Positions 19,308 to 27,983 of a stretch of 64,000 bases of DNA are shown piece by piece. This stretch comes from Streptococcus cuniculipharyngis (GTDB taxonomy: Bacteria > Bacillota > Bacilli > Lactobacillales > Streptococcaceae): contig NZ_VOHL01000001.1 in NCBI RefSeq assembly GCF_007859195.1, forward strand, positions 248,001 to 312,000, written 5' to 3'. Below the pieces are notes generated by a model. That model made no database searches and had not been told where the DNA came from. It saw only the letters and a program-made list of their open reading frames with translations. Every line of letters begins with the position of its first letter. The stretch's first letter is position 1. A program made the translations under genes and the position numbers.

Positions 19308-20065
19308 GTTATTTCACCTGTTTCATAATTGATAATGTAATTCTCTTGTGCATTAGGAATAAATACATTAAGTTCATTGGAAGGAAAAAGCTTATTTTTA
19401 TGAGAAGTAACAAATTCCTTATTATTAGTTATTTTTGCTTCAAGAATAATCCCACGAGGTAGAACTTCAAATTTATTAATCCCCTCTACTTTCTTAAAGA
19501 CAGGCGTCACTCTATAATTTAACTCTACTCCACTCTTTAAAGAATTTAGAATTATTTCTTCAAAATAATACATACCACAAGCTTCATTATTTGAATTTGC
19601 TCTATTGCACCAATCTGTGAGCATTACAAAATCTTGCCATTTATATAATTCAGAGTTATCCGAAAATTCTAATAACGCATCAGCTACTAGGTGACCTCTG
19701 TTAAATATGTCTTTATAGGTTGAAACAAACTTGGATCCATATGTATTTTGTGGCTTGTTTTTATGATTTTTCCAATTTTTATCAATCTTTTTCCTTTTAT
19801 CTCGAAGACGCTTATTTTGGGGAGATAATTGCATTTCAATTTTTTCTAAATATATATTTTTACGGTCGTGCTTAATTCTAAAATTTAAAAAATTTGGGTA
19901 GTCAGAACGGCTAAACCACTTTCCGTTATTTAGAATAAAAAATCCAGCGTATTCAACTGTTTCAGATCCTATCAATAAGTTTAATTCTCTAAAATCTGAA
20001 TATGTTGCTTCTATACTTTGTTTAGATGGCTTCAACTTTTTTGAGTATCTGATACTTTTTCCCAT
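19304..20065 (-). CDS. Cytosolic EndA-like DNA/RNA non-specific endonuclease
   Basis: The C-terminal 140 residues match the beta-beta-alpha-metal NUC1/EndA fold: FNRGHLVADALLE with catalytic His125, metal-ligand Asn154 in DWCNRAN, the YYFEE helix, and the ending NVFIPNAQENYIINYETGEI that parallels competence nuclease EndA. The usual DRGH is NRGH. About 100 unfamiliar basic residues precede it. There is no signal peptide or membrane anchor, unlike EndA or secreted streptodornases, so it should act inside the cell and would need control. ATG 20065 follows GGAGGATAAA. It is co-directional with, and about 105 bases after, an unrecognised gene and a DUF4365-like gene, which suggests a role as effector of a defence or toxin-type system. 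Confidence 0.8.
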   Translation of the reverse strand: MGKSIRYSKKLKPSKQSIEATYSDFRELNLLIGSETVEYAGFFILNNGKWFSRSDYPNFLNFRIKHDRKNIYLEKIEMQLSPQNKRLRDKRKKIDKNWKNHKNKPQNTYGSKFVSTYKDIFNRGHLVADALLEFSDNSELYKWQDFVMLTDWCNRANSNNEACGMYYFEEIILNSLKSGVELNYRVTPVFKKVEGINKFEVLPRGIILEAKITNNKEFVTSHKNKLFPSNELNVFIPNAQENYIINYETGEIT

Positions 20066-20170
20066 TTTATCCTCCTGTTATATAAAGCTAATCATAGTAT
20101 TTAATACTATTATGAATGATTATTAATCAAAATTAAGATATATTACATTGAAATGATCTTTGGAACTTCA

Positions 20171-20716
20171 TCACAATTGGTTAAACAGATAATAAATTGA
20201 ATATTCCCCATATTTCTCGCGAGTTTCTTCATCCAAATTATTCCAATATAAACTGGCTTGTGGCTTCGATCTTAATAGAATGGAAGCCACAAAACAAACC
20301 TCATTATTCCCGTTGTTATTGATCATGATTTCACTCAACGTTTTGAACTCAAAATCATTTAAATCCCTAATTCGAGATTTAATTTGTAAATCATTTATGA
20401 TAGCAAATTCAGTATTACCAAAATATTCCATGTTCCAATTTGAAAGCCTTTGAGCCCATTCTAACAACAAGTTTTTTCTTGATTTATCATCTACCAAATC
20501 TGAAGCTGAAATAATTTTGATTATTGTATCATTTGCACTTTCATAATTTAAGTTATTATCAACTAATCTTTGGAAAGAGGCAATAACAGAATCAAAATTA
20601 CAATTATCAATTTTTTGCCAATCATTAGTTTCGAATGCTTCAAAAATAGATATGTCTCTATCTCCTTCAGAATCTTCAACTCTACACCAAGGAGTTTCAT
20701 TAAAAATATCTATCAT
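20171..20716 (-). CDS. Unrecognised acidic helical protein
   Basis: About 181 residues, acidic, predicted mostly helical, without signal peptide, membrane segment or known motif. It begins MIDIFNETPWCRVEDSEGD; an alternative TTG 11 codons upstream (20749) would overlap the end of the DUF4365-like gene. Ribosome signals are weak for both, which suits translational coupling. It sits between two putative nuclease genes in one leftward operon, so it could be a regulator, adaptor or immunity protein for them. That is inference from context only. Confidence 0.65.
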   Translation of the reverse strand: MIDIFNETPWCRVEDSEGDRDISIFEAFETNDWQKIDNCNFDSVIASFQRLVDNNLNYESANDTIIKIISASDLVDDKSRKNLLLEWAQRLSNWNMEYFGNTEFAIINDLQIKSRIRDLNDFEFKTLSEIMINNNGNNEVCFVASILLRSKPQASLYWNNLDEETREKYGEYSIYYLFNQL

Positions 20717-20733
20717 AGTACCAAGACCTGATT

Positions 20734-21925
20734 TTACAAATTGGTACAAGGTAATGATATGTTCAAGTGAAGTAGTTTTGATTCATTGAAATTTGATTTG
20801 ATTTCTTCTTTCAAAATTAATCCTTTATATAGACTATCAAAGTTCTTTTTGGAAGATTCATCAAAAAGTGATAAATTTATGTCTTTTTTTATGTCTAGCT
20901 TTTCTAGGAACTGAGAAATTTTTAAAAGTTCATCTAGGTGAATTTCTAAAGTCATTTTTTCAAGACTCTGAAGTGTTTTACGATCAAATTGAATCTTTGA
21001 TTCATTTAATTTGATATATCCCTTTTCTTTTAATTCAATAAGCGAACGGGTACAATATATAGCTTCTGACAATAAGTTCGGTCTATTGTAATTTAATTTA
21101 AATTTACCTTCTTTTTCATTACAAGTTAGTTTAAAACCGTTACCTGCATGTAGTTCGACATTCCCATTTGAAAAATAATGACGAGTAATATTTTCAAATT
21201 TATAAGAGTCACCTATGGATAAAGTCAAGTTTGTATCAGTAAACATTTCAAAAACTTCTATAGTTTCTTCTACAGGAATTTCAAGACCAGTTTCTTTATC
21301 AACAACATAAACGAATAAATCATGTTGTCTTTGATAATCGAAAACTCCTAGTGGACTCTCCATAATGATAAAATTTTAAACTTTTATAATCGGGTAAATT
21401 TACATTTGAAAGTCCCCCACTGTTAACAAAACTAAATTGTTTACCACTATTATTGGTGAAATCACATAACATTGGATAAAGTATTTTGGTTTCTAACTCA
21501 TGAATTTGAATCGTAATCTTTTTTAAGGGTGTTATAGTTGATTTTGAATTGCTTCGTTTAAGCAGTTTTTTTATTGTAAATGGGGGAAGAGACTTATAAA
21601 ATATTTTTCTCAGATTATTATGCTCATCAAGCCAAACGACAAATAGCACAACTCCCCCAGTTTTTAAGTATAATTTTAAATCGTTCACTTGTAACTGAAA
21701 ATTTTTTAGTTCATTAACTTTCCTTGTTGTAGTTTTTATTTGAACAGGTACCTTTCCCAGTATATCGCTCTTTCTTTCCGATGCAGATTTTAAAATATGG
21801 ATTTCTCCATCCCACGCTGGTGTTTTATCATTACTATCAAAATAAGTTTGAAGCAACTCATGTTTATTGATAAAAGATGTTAGGTAAGAAACTCCCAATG
21901 TTTCAATTTTCTTATTGTTAGACAA
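20734..21925 (-). pseudogene. DUF4365-like nuclease protein, split by frameshift
   Basis: Two overlapping frames make one plausible protein of about 395 residues. The first (21320-21925) has a PD-(D/E)XK-like site of the DUF4365 type: D39 and E41 in AWDGEI, then Q62-I-K64 in VPVQIKTT. The second (20734-21363) continues with a beta-rich part and a helical C-terminus as in that family. FYHYGES of frame one passes smoothly into SPLGVFDYQRQ of frame two, so one base seems to be missing near 21350. Frame two has its own ATG at 21363 inside frame one, so two separate products cannot be ruled out. TTG 21925 is chosen because GGAGG lies eight bases before it. Confidence 0.6.
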
Positions 21926-22075
21926 TGCAGTACCTCCATTTATCAAAATAAATCGATTAATTATATTATAGCGTATTTCGAGCTTTGTTAGTAATTGCGT
22001 CTATAAAATTCACTATCAAATCGAGAAAAATAGCATTATCCCAAAATCCTCTATAATATAAAGTAACTGAAAAAA

Positions 22076-22236
22076 TGTACTTTTAAAAGTACTGAATTTT
22101 ATCAAATTGTGGATGATAAATGTACTTTTCAACAGAGATACAAAGAACAAAATAAACTAATCATTATGTACAATAAATAACCCTATTCAAAAGTACAAAA
22201 TAAAAGTAAAGTACATTTTTTAATCAATGTACTTTA
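22076..22236. repeat. Cluster of GTAC-centred palindromes and half-sites
   Basis: The stretch holds a perfect 16-bp palindrome GTACTTTTAAAAGTAC (22077-22092), a half-site AATGTACTTTT (22119-22129), CAAAAGTACAAAA (22188-22200), and an inverted repeat AAAGTACATT / AATGTACTTT (22208-22217, 22226-22235). A further TGTACA is at 22167-22172. It lies 150-310 bases before the DUF4365-like gene, in what would be its leader. It looks like a multi-copy operator or an RNA structure. Confidence 0.7.
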
Positions 22237-22263
22237 TGCTTCTATCCCAGTATTATCACGGGT

Positions 22264-22301
22264 TTAGACAGTGTTGGGTCAATTGTTCATAAATTTTTAG
22301 T
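22264..22301. repeat. 38-bp repeat, copy B, with candidate promoter
   Basis: Same element as copy A at 19143-19180 with about three differences. On the - strand it contains TTGACC, and GATAAT follows 19 bases later (at about 22252-22257), which could be a promoter for the DUF4365-like operon. The remaining 300 bases up to the TIM-barrel gene at 22559 hold no gene that I can see; TATAAT at 22506-22511 may serve that gene. Confidence 0.7.
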
Positions 22302-22558
22302 TTTATTTTAAATATTAGAGTTAAAACCTTTAATCCCCTTAGGGTCATTTATTTTCTACTAAATCTATCTTAAAATAATATGTTTGTTGATTAATGCACA
22401 GCGATTGTTCCTTTTAGGGATGATAAAGTAGATAGAAAACACCTTAATGTTAAGAAAAGATACCTGCTTCGGAACATTTTACTATTGTTTTTCTTGTATA
22501 TATGATATAATACTATTAGATTACTTGATAGATTTTTGTATGGAAAGGGCTCTATCTT

Positions 22559-23230
22559 ATGAACACACCTGAATTAATTGTGATGTTAACCTATAATGAT
22601 TCGACTGTCGAAAATGCGGCACAAATCTTTGAAGAGTGCAAAAACTCCAAGGCCAAATTTTGGGGATTTAAAGAAAAGCCCCTCCCCTTGGCAGAAATGA
22701 AGGAACTTTATGCCAAGATGAAATCCTTGGGGAAAACAACCTTCCTTGAAGTCGTTGCCTATACTGAGGAAGAAGGTTTGGCAGGTGCGAAAACTGCCTT
22801 AGATTGTGGCTGTGATATCTTGATGGGAACGATTTTTTCTGATAAGATTAATCAATTCTGTCAGGAAAATAACCTAAAATACATGCCTTTTGTTGGTCAA
22901 ATCACTGGCCGCCCTTCTGTTTTAGAGGGAAGCCTTGAAGACATGGTTGCTGAGGCAAAAGAATACTTGGCTAAAGGGGTCTATGGTTTTGACCTTTTGG
23001 GTTACCGGTATACAGGTGATGCCGTGGCCCTAAACAAGGGGTTTGTTGAGCAGGTAGGGGCACCTGTTTGTTTGGCAGGTAGCATTGATAGTTATCAGCG
23101 GCTTGATGAGGTCAAAGATGCCAACCCTTGGACATTTACTATCGGTAGTGCTTTCTTTGACAATCAATTTGATGGAAGCTTTGCTGAACAAATTGACAAG
23201 GTCTGTGATTACATTCAGCAATCATCATAA
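22559..23230 (+). CDS. TIM-barrel-like protein of unknown function
   Basis: The 223-residue protein alternates strands and helices like a (beta/alpha)8 barrel (VMLTYND, TFLEVVAYTEEEGL, CDILMGTIFSDK, GVYGFDLLGYRY, VCLAGSID, FTIGSAFFD). The last strands suggest a phosphate-binding site as in indole-glycerol-phosphate or ribulose-phosphate enzymes. I cannot name the substrate. The gene is on the + strand against its right-hand neighbours and starts after GGAAAGGG. A convergent terminator separates it from vanW. Confidence 0.75.
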   Translation: MNTPELIVMLTYNDSTVENAAQIFEECKNSKAKFWGFKEKPLPLAEMKELYAKMKSLGKTTFLEVVAYTEEEGLAGAKTALDCGCDILMGTIFSDKINQFCQENNLKYMPFVGQITGRPSVLEGSLEDMVAEAKEYLAKGVYGFDLLGYRYTGDAVALNKGFVEQVGAPVCLAGSIDSYQRLDEVKDANPWTFTIGSAFFDNQFDGSFAEQIDKVCDYIQQSS

Positions 23231-23237
23231 TAACGAT

Positions 23238-23264
23238 AAAAACCACTGAATTTCAGTGGTTTTT
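23238..23264. terminator. Bidirectional terminator
   Basis: AAAAACCACTGAA-T-TTCAGTGGTTTTT, a 13-base complementary pair of arms with A/T runs on both sides, lies between two convergent genes. Confidence 0.8.
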
Positions 23265-24102
23265 ATGACTCCCTAATCAATTCTTTAGGAATCAGTTCGT
23301 AATCAAACATAACTTCTGAGTGATTATCAAGAATCAATTCTTTTTCCAAAATTTTATTGGTTTGACGGTCCATCGTCTCCCGATAGATTTTAGAATTACG
23401 ATAGAATTTCTCCCCTTCTTTCTTGAAATGGTGGTCTTCTTCTACTAACTCGTAAGAATAAGGAAACTCTTTTTGACTACGTAATTCTACGTAAAGATTT
23501 TCGTTAGCACACCAAACCAAGAGTTGAACAGGTTGGTCAGTTGGATTTTTAAAGCGATAATCAATATTATTGTAGCTGATAGAGGTTCCATTGCTGAACG
23601 GTTGGCGAGGACCCTCATCCGGTGCAAGGGCATCTGAGTGGGTGTGAAATTCAGTGATTTCCATTGGGCTATGAACAATAACCCAATGGATAGTATTGGC
23701 TAAATTACAGAGTCCACCGCCCATGCCAGCTTCAATTTTATCCCCCATAATAACGCGACCATCTAGGTAGCCCTTACGTTTGGTAATCTTCCCAACTAGT
23801 TTCCAAAAAGAAAACTCTTCTCCGGGGTGAATAACAATTTTGTGGATATGCTGGGCTGCTAAATCAATATTAACTGCCTTATTTTCTTGGAGAACAGGAT
23901 CAATTCCTGGACCACGTTTAATTAATCCCGAGACACGACTAGCCACTAAGTTAGGCAAAATATCTTGACTAAGGGTTCTTGCAAAATTTTTCTTTGCCCT
24001 AAAATCTTGAAGGTGACGCTTTAAAATTTCCTTTTGCATTGAAATCGCGTAGCAGGTGGGATTGATTTCACAAAATAGCAAATCTTTATTCCAAAATACC
24101 AT
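23263..24102 (-). CDS. VanW-family protein
   Basis: This 279-residue protein carries the VanW domain, named from a gene in VanB vancomycin-resistance clusters but common in Firmicutes without any resistance role. Typical stretches are IHPGEEFSFWKLVG, GGGLCNLANTIHW and FHTHSDA. No signal peptide or van genes are visible, so resistance should not be inferred. Its ribosome site GGAG overlaps the stop codon of the HAD phosphatase gene, so the two form an operon. Confidence 0.88.
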   Translation of the reverse strand: MVFWNKDLLFCEINPTCYAISMQKEILKRHLQDFRAKKNFARTLSQDILPNLVASRVSGLIKRGPGIDPVLQENKAVNIDLAAQHIHKIVIHPGEEFSFWKLVGKITKRKGYLDGRVIMGDKIEAGMGGGLCNLANTIHWVIVHSPMEITEFHTHSDALAPDEGPRQPFSNGTSISYNNIDYRFKNPTDQPVQLLVWCANENLYVELRSQKEFPYSYELVEEDHHFKKEGEKFYRNSKIYRETMDRQTNKILEKELILDNHSEVMFDYELIPKELIRES

Positions 24103-24107
24103 AACGA

Positions 24108-24644
24108 TTAAACTCCTTTCTTTTCAATATCCCCGAGACGGTGCTGATAGGCTTTTTGCAGACCATAACTTGCTAAAATAAGTTTTTCAACCATGCGCTT
24201 TTTCCCGATTTTTGTTTCATTTTCTTGCATTAAAAATTGAACGAGGATTGAAGCTATGCCACTGCGATTGGCCCCTAGAATATCGGTGAAGAGCTGATCG
24301 CCAATCATCACAACCTGGTCTTTGGGTAAATCAAGCAACTTCAACGCCTTGAGGTAATTGTCAGTTTTAGGTTTATCTGCCAAGGGAATGTATAAGCTAT
24401 CAATATTGACCGTAAATTCCTTAATTCTTTCGTCACTATTATTGGACAATAAAAGAGTTTTGAAGCCTAAGTTTTGAATCTCCTTAAAGAGGGCATCAAT
24501 CTCAGGAGTTGATGGGCGACCATGGGGGACCAAGGTGCTATCTATGTCAAAAATCAACCCCTTATACCCCTTATCACGTAGCTTTTGATAATCAATAGCA
24601 AAAACACTGTCAAGGAATTCATAAGGATAAAGTGATTTTAGCAT
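24108..24644 (-). CDS. YqeG-family HAD phosphatase
   Basis: This is a HAD-superfamily IIIA phosphatase of 178 residues. Motif I is DIDSTLV (nucleophile Asp), motif II is LLLSNNS, motif III Lys lies in LADKPKT, and motif IV is GDQLFTDILGA. The N-terminal PYEFLDSVFAIDYQKLRDKG is typical of YqeG proteins, which usually sit beside yqeH; here the partner is a vanW gene, so it may be a paralogue. Substrate unknown. Confidence 0.88.
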   Translation of the reverse strand: MLKSLYPYEFLDSVFAIDYQKLRDKGYKGLIFDIDSTLVPHGRPSTPEIDALFKEIQNLGFKTLLLSNNSDERIKEFTVNIDSLYIPLADKPKTDNYLKALKLLDLPKDQVVMIGDQLFTDILGANRSGIASILVQFLMQENETKIGKKRMVEKLILASYGLQKAYQHRLGDIEKKGV

Positions 24645-24761
24645 ATCTTTTCTCCCTTTCTCAGTAAATAAAAAGTGATTATGAATATTATTCTATCATA
24701 TTAGTACAAGAAATGTCAAATGACTAGCTTATTCACGGACATTAACTCATTTTTATGATGA

Positions 24762-24795
24762 AAAACCTCTCAGTTTTTTGAATCTGAGAGGTTTT
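24762..24795 (-). terminator. Terminator of ylxM-ffh
   Basis: AAAACCTCTCAG / CTGAGAGGTTTT form a 12-bp stem 15 bases after the ffh stop. Confidence 0.85.
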
Positions 24796-24809
24796 GGGGG
24801 ATCTTAGTT

Positions 24810-26372
24810 TCATTTTCGTTTCTTCTTGGCTTTTTTCAATTTATTAGCCTGACGCTTCATGGCTTGTTTCATGAAGAAACTGCCGGCCTTGCCTTTGAGA
24901 CCACCACCTAGAAGTTGGCTCATGTCCATATCTCCCAAAGCAGAGAGGTTAGGCATACCGCCTTGGCCCATCATGCCTTCAAGGGCTGACATATCCATAC
25001 CATCCATATTTGGCATATTTTTAGGAAGATTGTTAGGGTTAAGTCCCATTTGTTTCATCATCTTGTTCATGTCACCAGACATGACCCCCTGCATCATGCC
25101 CTTGGCTTGGTTAAAGTCCTTAATAAACTTGTTGACTTCCACAAAGCTATTACCAGACCCTGCGGCAATACGACGACGACGGCTAGGGCTTAACAAGTCA
25201 GGATTTTCACGTTCAGCAGGGGTCATGGAAGAAACGATGGCCCGCTTACGAGCAATCTCTTTTTCGTCCACCTTGAGATTGGCTAGGGCTGGATTGTTGG
25301 CCATGCCTGGCAGCATTTTCAGGAGGTCCTCCATTGGCCCCATATTTTGTACTTGATCTAGCTGTTCAATAAAATCATTGAAATCAAAGGTATTTTCCCG
25401 CATTTTTTCAGCCAGTTCAAGTGATTTTTTCTCATCATATTCTTGACTAGCTTTTTCAATCAAGGTCAAGAGGTCTCCCATGCCCAAGATACGACTAGCC
25501 ATACGGTCAGGGTGGAAGGTTTCAATATCAGTGATTTTTTCGCCGGTACCAGTGAACTTGATGGGCTTGCCTGTAATTTCACGAATTGATAGGGCGGCAC
25601 CGCCACGGGTATCCCCGTCAATCTTGGTCAAGACAACCCCTGTGATGTCCAGTTGTTGGTTAAATTCAAAGGCAACATTGGCTGCTTCCTGACCAATCAT
25701 GCTATCAACAACCAAGAGAATTTCATTTGGTTGAGCCAGTGCCTTGACATCTCGTAACTCTTCCATGAGTTTAGCATCAATTTGCAGACGACCCGCCGTA
25801 TCAATGATGACATAGTCATTATGATTTTCCCGAGCTTGAGCCAAGCCCTCAGCCACGATTTCCACTGCGGCTACTTCTGTTCCCTTGTCAAAAACAGGAA
25901 CATTGATTTGTTGGCCCAAGGTTTTTAATTGATCAATGGCCGCTGGGCGGTAAATATCAGCTGCAATCAACAAGGGACGAGCTGATTTTTCCTTAATCAG
26001 TTTATTAGCTAACTTACCCGCAAAGGTCGTCTTCCCAGCCCCTTGCAAACCTACCATCATGATAATGGTTGGAATTTTTGCTGACTGGTTAAGATCTGCA
26101 GTTTCAGCTCCCAAAATCTCTGTCAATTCTTCATTGACAATCTTAATGATTTGTTGGGACGCATCAAGGGTCTCGATAATCTCGTGTCCGACAGCGCGCT
26201 CACGCACACGTTTGATAAAGGTTTTGACAACGGGCAAGGCCACGTCAGCTTCTAAGAGAGCCAAACGAATTTCCTTGGTTACCTCTTGGACTTCTTTTTC
26301 TGATAATTTGCCCTTACGGCGTAAATTTTTGAACACCCCTTGCAGGCGTTGGGTTAAACTTTCAAATGCCAC
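24810..26372 (-). CDS. ffh: Signal recognition particle protein Ffh
   Basis: Ffh is the SRP GTPase that takes ribosome-nascent-chain complexes to FtsY at the membrane. The N domain is followed by the G domain (GLQGAGKTTFAGKLA, DTAGR, TKIDGDTRGG) and the methionine-rich M domain with the SRRRRIAAGSG RNA-binding stretch and a Lys-rich tail. The 520 residues are the usual length. It directly follows ylxM, the usual pairing. Confidence 0.97.
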   Translation of the reverse strand: MAFESLTQRLQGVFKNLRRKGKLSEKEVQEVTKEIRLALLEADVALPVVKTFIKRVRERAVGHEIIETLDASQQIIKIVNEELTEILGAETADLNQSAKIPTIIMMVGLQGAGKTTFAGKLANKLIKEKSARPLLIAADIYRPAAIDQLKTLGQQINVPVFDKGTEVAAVEIVAEGLAQARENHNDYVIIDTAGRLQIDAKLMEELRDVKALAQPNEILLVVDSMIGQEAANVAFEFNQQLDITGVVLTKIDGDTRGGAALSIREITGKPIKFTGTGEKITDIETFHPDRMASRILGMGDLLTLIEKASQEYDEKKSLELAEKMRENTFDFNDFIEQLDQVQNMGPMEDLLKMLPGMANNPALANLKVDEKEIARKRAIVSSMTPAERENPDLLSPSRRRRIAAGSGNSFVEVNKFIKDFNQAKGMMQGVMSGDMNKMMKQMGLNPNNLPKNMPNMDGMDMSALEGMMGQGGMPNLSALGDMDMSQLLGGGLKGKAGSFFMKQAMKRQANKLKKAKKKRK

Positions 26373-26381
26373 AATAGTCTC

Positions 26382-26714
26382 CTACTCTCTATTATCAATT
26401 TGACTGAGGGTCATAATCTGCTCTCTCAAGTATTGGTCTTCTGGATATTTTTCCAAAAGGTCATCAAAAATCTGGCTGCGAACAATGTAATCGGAATACA
26501 TGTGCAGTTTCATCTCATAATCTTCTAAAATCTTTTCTGTCCGCTTGATGTTGTCGTAAACAGCCTGACGACTGACCTGAAATTCTTCCGCAATTTCCGT
26601 TAAACTGTAATCATCAGCATAATATAGCTCGATGTAGTTCATCTGTTTGTCGGTCAACAGGGCTGCATAAAACTCAAACAAGGCGTTCATGCGATTGGTT
26701 TTTTCTATTTCCAT
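26382..26714 (-). CDS. ylxM: SRP-associated HTH protein YlxM
   Basis: YlxM is a small helix-turn-helix protein coded just before ffh in Firmicutes; in streptococci it is reported to bind and modulate SRP components. The HTH is at about residues 25-60 ([27 protein letters not shown]). Start [15 protein letters not shown] is chosen to match the family; ATG 26723 is also possible. The stop is ten bases before ffh. Confidence 0.92.
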   Translation of the reverse strand: MEIEKTNRMNALFEFYAALLTDKQMNYIELYYADDYSLTEIAEEFQVSRQAVYDNIKRTEKILEDYEMKLHMYSDYIVRSQIFDDLLEKYPEDQYLREQIMTLSQIDNRE

Positions 26715-26839
26715 ACTCTCCATTTTATCAAAAAAGCCTAAAAAAGCCAATCCTATTGAGGTTTTGGCTCGATTTATTTTTACTTTTGGGAAATAGCAGA
26801 CCTAAAATGATAAGTAATGATTTCTTCAGCTTTCTTACT

Positions 26840-27127
26840 ACTTCTCACCGTACTGTTCGAGTTCTTGGAAAATAGTGGAGCAATTTTGCTGATACTCCCA
26901 AGACCACTGAAACAAGCGGACTGAAAACTTTCCTTTAATCGCTTGCGTGGTACTGCTCTTCAAGAAATTTTATCCTGTTCTTCATGTACACATTGTCTAT
27001 CACTGGTTGAATTTGGCTCCCAGACGGTCTTGTCTTTCTCGTAATGCAGGATCTGGTAAAGCTTGGAAAGTTATCTTGCCCAGGTTGTTTTTCTTGAACC
27101 AACAGACCCTATAATATCTATTTTCAT
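26840..27127 (-). pseudogene. P-loop kinase (FlaR-like topology modulation) remnant
   Basis: From ATG 27127 the - strand reads MKIDIIGSVGSRKTTWAR, then a TAA, then in the same frame LSKLYQILHYEKDKTVWEPN and a second stop (TGA) about 37 codons later. Next comes AVPRKRLKESFQSACF, and a piece like a kinase C-terminus (YQQNCSTIFQELEQYGEK) in another frame. This matches small P-loop nucleotide kinases annotated as DNA topology modulation protein FlaR, whose Walker A is GSVGSGKTT. Two stops, a frameshift and the Walker A change G to R make it dead. It begins nine bases after the gntR stop. Confidence 0.6.
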
Positions 27128-27135
27128 GGATTCTT

Positions 27136-27834
27136 TTAATTATTTTCCAGGTAAAATTCAAACCGCTCAGCCACGTACTGGCTTCGAACATATTCAAAGC
27201 AGGTTCCATCATCAAGAAATGAACTTTGTTTAAGGGTCAAAACAGCCGATCCTTCTGCAATATGGAGGTCTGTAGCCACTTTTGAATTAGCCACTTTAGC
27301 TGAGATGGTCTGTTGACTCTTGCCGACAGTAAAACCCGCATCTATTAGTGATTGAAAGAAATGTTCACTAACAGCCTGTCGGTCTAGTTGTTTGGCAATT
27401 TTTTCAGGAATACTGGCCACTTCATAAACTACGGGGAGATCATCAGCATAGCGCACCCGTTCCATTCGAATAATGTAAGAGTTCGGAGGAATATTAAGGT
27501 GTTTAACCTCTTGCTCATTCGGCAAAATTCTTTCATAGGAAATCAAGCGTGTCGAAGGTGTTTTTCCTTGTGATTTGATAATCTCGGTAAAACTGGTTGT
27601 TCCCCGCATACGTTCCTGTACCCGTTGACTAGCCACATAGGTGCCACTTCCTACGCGACGTTCAACAATCCCTTCCTCCACCAAAATAGTAATTGCTTGA
27701 CGTAAGGTCATGCGACTGACGGAAAATTGCTCGGCCAAATCCCGCTCGCTCGGCAAGCGACTACCGATTTTCCAAATACCTTGGTCAATGTCTCCTTTTA
27801 TCTTATCACGAATCTGTATATAGGCTGGTAGCAT
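27136..27834 (-). CDS. GntR-family (HutC/UTRA) transcription regulator
   Basis: The N-terminal winged HTH (GSRLPSERDLAEQFSVSRMTLRQAI) is followed by a UTRA ligand-binding domain from about residue 80 on (FTEIIKSQG, IIRMERVRYADDLPVVYEV). The HutC subfamily senses sugar-phosphates or related small molecules. In streptococci a gene of this type is commonly found divergent from guaA, as here. Its targets cannot be told from the sequence; the shared intergenic region with guaA is an obvious candidate. Confidence 0.9.
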   Translation of the reverse strand: MLPAYIQIRDKIKGDIDQGIWKIGSRLPSERDLAEQFSVSRMTLRQAITILVEEGIVERRVGSGTYVASQRVQERMRGTTSFTEIIKSQGKTPSTRLISYERILPNEQEVKHLNIPPNSYIIRMERVRYADDLPVVYEVASIPEKIAKQLDRQAVSEHFFQSLIDAGFTVGKSQQTISAKVANSKVATDLHIAEGSAVLTLKQSSFLDDGTCFEYVRSQYVAERFEFYLENN

Positions 27835-27983
27835 ACTTATCCTCTCTTATTGATTCTCTTCCTCCTATTTTAGCATATTTCTGTTTCTGATATGGATTTA
27901 TCTGATAAACTTTTGAAAAATTGTCCTTAATCTCGTAAAATATGATACAATGGAACAAGTATTATAAAAAAAGGAAGGTTATC

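Noticed and set aside
23263..24102. Vancomycin resistance suggested by the VanW name
   Set aside because: No vanA/B-type ligase, vanX, vanH or sensor genes are present; VanW proteins are common in sensitive Firmicutes.
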